From assembly GCA_022777585.1 (NCBI GenBank), contig JALFFZ010000010.1, positions 1 through 61,015 of the forward strand: 61,015 bases of DNA. The letters run 5' to 3'. Position numbers and translations under genes: made by a program. The stretch's first letter is position 1; each line of letters begins with the position of its first letter. This DNA comes from Bacteroidales bacterium (GTDB taxonomy: Bacteria; Bacteroidota; Bacteroidia; Bacteroidales; UBA932). Shown piece after piece: positions 55,711 to 61,015 of the stretch. The notes beneath the pieces are model-generated. The model ran no database searches. It worked only from the letters and a program-made list of their open reading frames with translations, and was not told the origin of the DNA.

Positions 55711-58700
55711 TTAGAATCCTACCTGTACCGAGAAGTTGACCGACCTTGCGAAAGGATAGCTGAGACCTCGTTCCCTCTTTACCGAGGAGATGTTGAAGAT
55801 GTCATTCACTCCGGCTTCAAGGCGGAGGAGGCTCATCTTCCATCTCTTTATCATCTTGCGGTCGAAATCATAGCCTATGGTGATGGAAGAGAAGTTGAGG
55901 TTGTTGTACTTCTGTACGAATCTGGAGGTAGGCCTCGTGCTGGTGAAGCCGTAGATTCCCGGCTCCATTCTCTTGTACTTGGCCACCTGTCCCGGTGTGC
56001 TCCATCTGTCTGTCAGGACCCTCCTGTCCACATTGGACTGGTAGATGCTGACTCCCTCGACCTTGGTGGCGAGGGTGGAATTGTAGCGGTCTCCGCCGGC
56101 CTCGTAGAGGAATGATGTATAGACCGTGAAATTCTTCCATTGGAAATTGAATCCGAATGAGCCCTGCACTTTCGGGTCGGTCACGCCGAGAACCTGCTGC
56201 TCGGAGGCCGACCACTCATTGGTGATCTTGCCGTCCTTGGTCAGGAAAATCTCGTCTCCGGTGGCCGGGTCGATGCCGAGGGACTTCATTCCCCAGATGG
56301 AATTGAGGGAAACTCCTTCAACATACTGGGTGAAAGGCTGGGATGCCTCTTCGGAATTGTTCCGGAATCCCGCCATCGCCTCCTGAACCCTGCGGTTGTA
56401 GCTTGTGAGGCTCTCCGCCACCTTCCTGAGCCGGTTCTTGTTATGGGCCAGGTTGGCGTGGAGGGTGAGGAACATGTCTTTGGTGCGGATGACCTCGGCC
56501 CTGAGCTGGAGCTCGACTCCCTTGTTGGTCACCTCTCCGATATTGTCCCTGAAGCTGGTGAATCCGCTGGAGCTCGGAAGGGTCACGTCATTGATAAGAT
56601 CCTTTGTGAGCTTGCTGTAGTAGCTGAACTTTGTGTAGAGTCGGTTCTTCCACAGCCCGAGTTCGAAACCGGCGTCAAGCTGGTCGGTAACCTCCCATTT
56701 GAGGGCGGTGTTGCCCATGGACATAAGGGAGACTCCGTATCCGGTCTTGTACCATTCCTCCGTGTTCACGCTGTATGTTGTGAGGGCTGCGTAGGCCGGG
56801 AAGTTGATTTTTCCGGTCCTTCCGTAGGTGGCCCTCAGGCGCAGCATCGTGACCGGGGTCGATTTCATGAAGTCGTATTTGTGGATGTTCAGACCGGCTC
56901 CGGCAGCCCAGAACGGGGCGAACTTGTTGTCCTTTCCGAATGACGAGTTTCCGTCAAGCCTGCAGGAAGCGTCGAGGAGATAGATGTCCCTGTAGCTGTA
57001 GTTGACTCCCGCGAGGAATCCGACTGTGCGGGACAGACTCTCTGAGGATGAAGGCTTTCCGGTGATTTCCTGGGCGTAGTTGATGGAGTCGAAGCCGCTG
57101 GAAGGGAAGCCGAAGAATGCGGAATTGACCGAACTGCTCTTGCTGTTGAGGATGTTCACGCCGGCCTGTCCGTTGACATTGTGGTCGCCGAACGACCTGT
57201 TGTAGGAAAGGTAGGTGCTGAAGTCCCAGGAGAGCCTTTCGGAGTCTGTCTTGGTCAATGTGCCCGAAGACGGGTTCGAGAGGTCCAGAATCTGCGAGTT
57301 CTGCTTCGACCTCGGGTCCAAGAAGCGCCTGGAGGCTGACATTCCCTTGGTAATGCTGACCTGTCCGTTCAGGCGGAGTCCGTCAATGATGTACCAGTTG
57401 ACGGAAAGGTTGTTGGTGAACTCCTGGTTCTTGGACTTGCTGTAGTTGCCCAGGCTTGCCTCGTAGAGCGGGTTCTTCCTTATGGATGTGTAGATACTCC
57501 AGTCCCGCAGCGATTCAAGGTATTTTCCGTCTGCGTCGAGATATTCGTCATAAGGCTGGGCCTTGGTATAATCTGAGAATGAACCGTATGGGGACTCCTT
57601 CGAGTCAGTCTGGAGGAAGGAGGTGTAGTTCTTGATTGACAGCTGTTTATAGACATACTGGATATAGACTCCGGCGCCTGTCCTGTTACGCTGCGAGCCC
57701 TTCATCACACCGTCCTGGTCCGCATACTGGAGGTCAACTCCGAAACGGAACGAGCTGCTTCCTCCGTCAATGTAGAGGGTGTGCTTGTGGTTGAACGCCG
57801 TCTTGAGCGGCTTGGAGAGCCAGTAGGTATCCACGCCCCTGCGCACATTGGTGAGCTTGGCATTGTATTCGGTAAGCCTTTCCACCAGGTCTGACGGCAC
57901 TCCCGCCTTCTCCGGGTCATAGCAGCCGGCAAGCAATTCAGTCTGAAGCTTTTCCTCGGCATTCATCAGGTTGTAGTCGCTGAGATCCGGCGAGTCCACC
58001 GAGCCCACGAGCTTGTAGGTCACCTTCAGTTCGCCAGGCGAAGGGGCCACCGAGGTGATGACAATGACACCGTTGGATGCCCTGGAACCGTAGATGGCGG
58101 TGGCGGCGGCATCCTTCAGGATGGTCACGTTCTCAATACGCTCAGGGTCCATGTCGTAGAACTTCTGCACGGAAATCTCGAATCCGTCCAGAATGAAGAT
58201 CGGCAGGTTCGGATTGTTCTCCAGATTGGCCTTGCTGAGATCCTCCACGTCAAGTTCCTTGGTGCCGACTCCGGACTCGCCTCGGATATAGACCTCCGGG
58301 AGGGAGTTCGGGTCCGAGCCGTTGAGGTTGTTCTCCTTGATTCGGAATGAAGGGTCGAATGACTGGATGGCCTTGATGACATTGGTCTTGGAGGCCTTCA
58401 GGAGCTCTTCCTTGCCTATGGAAACAGTGTTTCCGGTGAAGCTTTCCTTCCTTATGTTGGCATATCCGGTCACGACCGACTGCTCGATCTCGGACACGTC
58501 CTCGGCGAGGGTGACATTGATCCTGGTCGTACCCGTGAAGGTCACTTCCTTGTTGACCATTCCGATGCAGCTGAACACGAGTATCGGCTTGGCCTTAACC
58601 TTGTCCGCCGGAATGACAATGCTGTATTCTCCGTGGGCATCGGTCATTGTGCCTCCTGAAAGATTGTCCTTCAGGTAAACCGTGACGCCCGGAAGCGGCT

Positions 58701-58842
58701 CCTTGCCCTGGTCGATGACCTGTCCTGTGACGGTCACGCTTCCGCTCTGAGCCGACGCTGCCAGGCCGCCCAGCAATGCCGCGAGGCTGACAATCGCTTT
58801 CTGCAATATGTTCCGAAATGGTTTCGGACTGATTTCTGGCAT
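55711..58842 (-). CDS. SusC/RagA TonB-dependent outer membrane receptor
   Basis: VTVTGQVIDQGKEPLPGVTVYLKDN; ENVTILKDAAATAIYGSRASNGVIVITS. Confidence 0.96.
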   Translation of the reverse strand: MPEISPKPFRNILQKAIVSLAALLGGLAASAQSGSVTVTGQVIDQGKEPLPGVTVYLKDNLSGGTMTDAHGEYSIVIPADKVKAKPILVFSCIGMVNKEVTFTGTTRINVTLAEDVSEIEQSVVTGYANIRKESFTGNTVSIGKEELLKASKTNVIKAIQSFDPSFRIKENNLNGSDPNSLPEVYIRGESGVGTKELDVEDLSKANLENNPNLPIFILDGFEISVQKFYDMDPERIENVTILKDAAATAIYGSRASNGVIVITSVAPSPGELKVTYKLVGSVDSPDLSDYNLMNAEEKLQTELLAGCYDPEKAGVPSDLVERLTEYNAKLTNVRRGVDTYWLSKPLKTAFNHKHTLYIDGGSSSFRFGVDLQYADQDGVMKGSQRNRTGAGVYIQYVYKQLSIKNYTSFLQTDSKESPYGSFSDYTKAQPYDEYLDADGKYLESLRDWSIYTSIRKNPLYEASLGNYSKSKNQEFTNNLSVNWYIIDGLRLNGQVSITKGMSASRRFLDPRSKQNSQILDLSNPSSGTLTKTDSERLSWDFSTYLSYNRSFGDHNVNGQAGVNILNSKSSSVNSAFFGFPSSGFDSINYAQEITGKPSSSESLSRTVGFLAGVNYSYRDIYLLDASCRLDGNSSFGKDNKFAPFWAAGAGLNIHKYDFMKSTPVTMLRLRATYGRTGKINFPAYAALTTYSVNTEEWYKTGYGVSLMSMGNTALKWEVTDQLDAGFELGLWKNRLYTKFSYYSKLTKDLINDVTLPSSSGFTSFRDNIGEVTNKGVELQLRAEVIRTKDMFLTLHANLAHNKNRLRKVAESLTSYNRRVQEAMAGFRNNSEEASQPFTQYVEGVSLNSIWGMKSLGIDPATGDEIFLTKDGKITNEWSASEQQVLGVTDPKVQGSFGFNFQWKNFTVYTSFLYEAGGDRYNSTLATKVEGVSIYQSNVDRRVLTDRWSTPGQVAKYKRMEPGIYGFTSTRPTSRFVQKYNNLNFSSITIGYDFDRKMIKRWKMSLLRLEAGVNDIFNISSVKRERGLSYPFARSVNFSVQVGF

Positions 58843-58900
58843 ATTGTGCTGTGTTTGTTTGATTATTCCCGGTTTCTTCGGGGATTTCCAAAATTACCGA

Positions 58901-58943
58901 ACCGGGACAGGCCAGGCCTGTGAAGGTCTTTTCTTGTCCCGGT
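58901..58943 (-). other. Stem-loop in the leader between the upstream lipoprotein gene and susC
   Basis: ACCGGGACA (58901-58909) / TGTCCCGGT (58935-58943), 9-bp perfect stem. Confidence 0.6.
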
Positions 58944-58964
58944 GAAATTTCAATGTGGGTGCTG

Positions 58965-60545
58965 TTACTGAATCTTCTGGCAGCGGACTGAGAATGCCGA
59001 TGCGGCGCTCCACTTGGCTGACGGATCCACAGCGTTTGCTGCGACATTAGGGTCGTATGAGATTCTGAGGCAGTAAACGTATCCGCCAGGATTGCCGTTG
59101 TAATAGCGTACATTGGCTGACCAATATTCTCCATACATTCCCGCCTTCATCTTGTTCTCTCCGGTAAACTCGCGGAAACCAGGAGTAGGATACCAGGTCT
59201 TGCTGCCGTCAGCGAGGGTGAATCCTAAGCTGTTGTTTGTATTGTTCAGATCTGAGGTCGAGAATCCGGCCTTGGCCCAGATTCCGTCTTCTCCTCCGTC
59301 AGGCACTCTCCAACCTGCTGGACAAGGGTCATAGACAGTCTTGGTTCTCTGCCATCTGGTGATATCCTTGATTGCATCTGAACTCCTGTCGTCATAGAGC
59401 CAGTCGCAGGACCCTTTACCACTAGGATTGTCCCAGTTGCCCTGGATGAAGGTCTGAGGATGGGCAATGGCATAGGCGATGGTGCCGGTGGTCTCGGTGC
59501 AGCTTACGAGCTTCTCCTCACCTGTAAAGGCGGAAAGCTTGGAAACATCAGCCTCGCAGCAGCCCATGAACGGATCCTTTCTTCCCCACTGGTAGAGGAG
59601 GCCGAGGGTCTTGGTGGTTCTCGCACCCGCCTCGGTCGCGCCGAGGTTGCGGTCCATCATTGTACCCGCATCGTTCCTGTAAACGTGCTCCGCAGGCTGG
59701 TCGGTAAGCCAGATGTGCCAGGACCAGATAATGTTGCCGTCAGCGTCCTTCAAGGCCACGAGAGCATTGCCCTTGGTGTAGGTGGCAGGTGTGGTGAAGC
59801 CGACGTAACCGTCCTTCCAGCATACTCCGCTGACGATCGAGCCCTTTGCAGGCATTTCATCGGTACAGAAAGACTCCCAGAGGATCTCAGCCTTTGCTCC
59901 GGACAGTGTCTGGGACTTGTCATTGCCCTTGACAGCCTGGAACTTGTAGGTGCCGGCCTTGGTGACAATGTAGCAGTTCGCAGACTCGCCGGCCGAGAGG
60001 TCCTCAGCCTTGCTCATGTCAATGTCGGCTTCTTCCTCATATACGTTGCCGCCGGTCTTGAACTCGATCACGTCGCCGAATGTGTACTTGTCGCCAATCT
60101 TGCAGTATGAGCAATAGTAATATGTCTTGTCCTTGGCGAGACCGGATACGGTGATGGTGAAATTGCCGGATGCGTCAGGCGTGCCGGCCTTCTGTACGGT
60201 CACGATATCAGGATCTCCCACCCTGTTAGGCTTGTTGGATTCTGAATATGATACTCCGGCCTCCACTGTGCCGTTTCCGCTGACTTCGAGCTTGCCTGTC
60301 CAGGTAACGGTGGTCCCGTCAATAATCGGAGTGCTGAGGGTAACCGTGGCGGTTGTAGTCTCCTCTCCCGGCTTGTCCTCTCCCTCTCCCGGTTTGTTGT
60401 CGCCCTCACCAGGCTTTTCGTCTCCGTCATCAGGTGTTTCAATCTTGTTGTCTTCCCCGCAACTTGTCACTGCGATGGCTCCTCCTGCCAGAGACAGGGT
60501 TACAAGAGCCGTGGCTAATTTCGCCCAAAAGTTCGTGCTTTTCAT
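58965..60545 (-). CDS. Lipoprotein with Pro/Gly/acidic tether, Fn3-like region and Fib_succ_major-like C-terminal domain
   Basis: TSCGEDNKIETPDDGDEKPGEGDNKPGEGEDKPGE; MMDRNLGATEAGARTTKTLGLLYQWGRKDPFMG. Confidence 0.75.
   Translation of the reverse strand: MKSTNFWAKLATALVTLSLAGGAIAVTSCGEDNKIETPDDGDEKPGEGDNKPGEGEDKPGEETTTATVTLSTPIIDGTTVTWTGKLEVSGNGTVEAGVSYSESNKPNRVGDPDIVTVQKAGTPDASGNFTITVSGLAKDKTYYYCSYCKIGDKYTFGDVIEFKTGGNVYEEEADIDMSKAEDLSAGESANCYIVTKAGTYKFQAVKGNDKSQTLSGAKAEILWESFCTDEMPAKGSIVSGVCWKDGYVGFTTPATYTKGNALVALKDADGNIIWSWHIWLTDQPAEHVYRNDAGTMMDRNLGATEAGARTTKTLGLLYQWGRKDPFMGCCEADVSKLSAFTGEEKLVSCTETTGTIAYAIAHPQTFIQGNWDNPSGKGSCDWLYDDRSSDAIKDITRWQRTKTVYDPCPAGWRVPDGGEDGIWAKAGFSTSDLNNTNNSLGFTLADGSKTWYPTPGFREFTGENKMKAGMYGEYWSANVRYYNGNPGGYVYCLRISYDPNVAANAVDPSAKWSAASAFSVRCQKIQ
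60363..60425 (-). repeat. Tandem repeat-encoded tether (GDEKPGEGDNKPGEGEDKPGE)
   Basis: Same motif as 51497-51565 in an unrelated lipoprotein. Confidence 0.75.
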
Positions 60546-60753
60546 AACCTGTTAATGTACAACTAATAATTAAATACTTCCCATACTGGTCGAGCTGATA
60601 ATGTGGCCCGCAACCTCCAAATATACGAATTTCTCCGGGTTTGTTGCATCTCAATGATAATTTTTTGGAGAATAATGAACTGATAACCCTGTACGAATAG
60701 TGAATAGTCGCCATTCAAATCTGAAACATTCTCCAATATATCAGATATTTCAC

Positions 60754-60761
60754 TATATTTG
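60754..60761 (+). promoter_or_regulatory. TATATTTG -7-like promoter box
   Basis: Exact Bacteroides-type -7 box about 140 nt upstream of the ATG at 60900. Confidence 0.55.
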
Positions 60762-60773
60762 TAACCTATTTGC

Positions 60774-60854
60774 CCTTCTGAAAACCGGAGGATGGAAGGT
60801 GGATTCAGTCCTGTCGGAAACAGGTGCGGCTCCCATCGCGCAAATCCCGGAAGG
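60774..60854 (+). ncRNA. Candidate structured 5' UTR (multi-branch junction)
   Basis: CCTTC..CCGG(ag)GAT closing helix pairs with ATCCCGGAAGG and encloses hairpins CCTGT-CGGAA-ACAGG and TGCG..CGCA. Confidence 0.4.
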
Positions 60855-60899
60855 AAGTGGCGGAAAAAACTATCAGTAACAATCAACCAACTGTATATT

Positions 60900-61015
60900 A
60901 TGGATTGGAAATTATTCTGTGCGGCTTTGGCCGGAATGGCAGTCAGCCTGGCGGCCTGCGACAATGAAGACACGAAGCCCGCATTTCCTGAAATTTCAGT
61001 CAACAACGGAGAGGT
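60900..61015 (+). CDS. Lipoprotein N-terminus, truncated by window end
   Basis: MDWKLFCAALAGMAVSLAACDNEDTKPAFPEISVNNGE. Confidence 0.75.
   Translation, partial: MDWKLFCAALAGMAVSLAACDNEDTKPAFPEISVNNGE

Noticed and set aside
60760-60900. Cobalamin riboswitch, considered because of GGAAACAGGTGC
   Set aside because: Pairing and downstream B12-box consensus do not fit; left as an unclassified structured UTR.
1-61015. tRNA/rRNA genes, CRISPR arrays, classical transposases or integrases
   Set aside because: None recognised on either strand by eye; absence should be confirmed with tRNAscan-SE, CRISPR finders and ISfinder.

Overview
61-kb chromosomal window from a Bacteroidales-type bacterium. This rests on TATATTTG-type -7 boxes, SusC/SusD pairs, FecI/FecR-type regulation and the rnpA-yidD-hemD-DUF4271 order; the species is not determined. 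About 50 protein genes are supported: a housekeeping backbone (metX-thrA-asd, transketolase halves, mutS2, cdaA, rnhB, ahcY, an EF-G paralog and others) plus two SusCD loci. One locus carries a phosphodiester glycosidase and a BACON/beta-helix lipoprotein behind a sigma/FecR/STN-SusC cascade. The other carries DUF4843, a PKD-like lipoprotein, an esterase and a nearby S-type sulfatase. The most interesting region is a small scrapyard at ~12.5-13.6 kb. On the minus strand it reads: a 16-aa leader peptide with three consecutive Trp codons (MTLFNSSNWWWCDLMT), an intrinsic terminator with a competing 10-nt pairing, and the first ~21 codons of trpB (MEQRTYNVDENGFYGRFGGTY). The trpB start is truncated and followed by an intact hipB-like gene, a hipA internally deleted to its two ends, and a 132-bp C-terminal fragment of an AAA ATPase gene. 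An intact copy of that ATPase lies 12 kb away, where it interrupts the 3' end of a metallophosphoesterase gene. This looks like a fossil tryptophan-operon attenuator now sitting upstream of a toxin-antitoxin remnant. Other leads: an EF-G2-like factor with degenerate switch motifs (DTPGA instead of DTPGH) and a premature terminator in its 5' UTR, 15-bp operator-like iterons upstream of the ATPase, and a junction-like structured 5' UTR at the window end. All calls come from reading sequence; no searches or folding programs were run.
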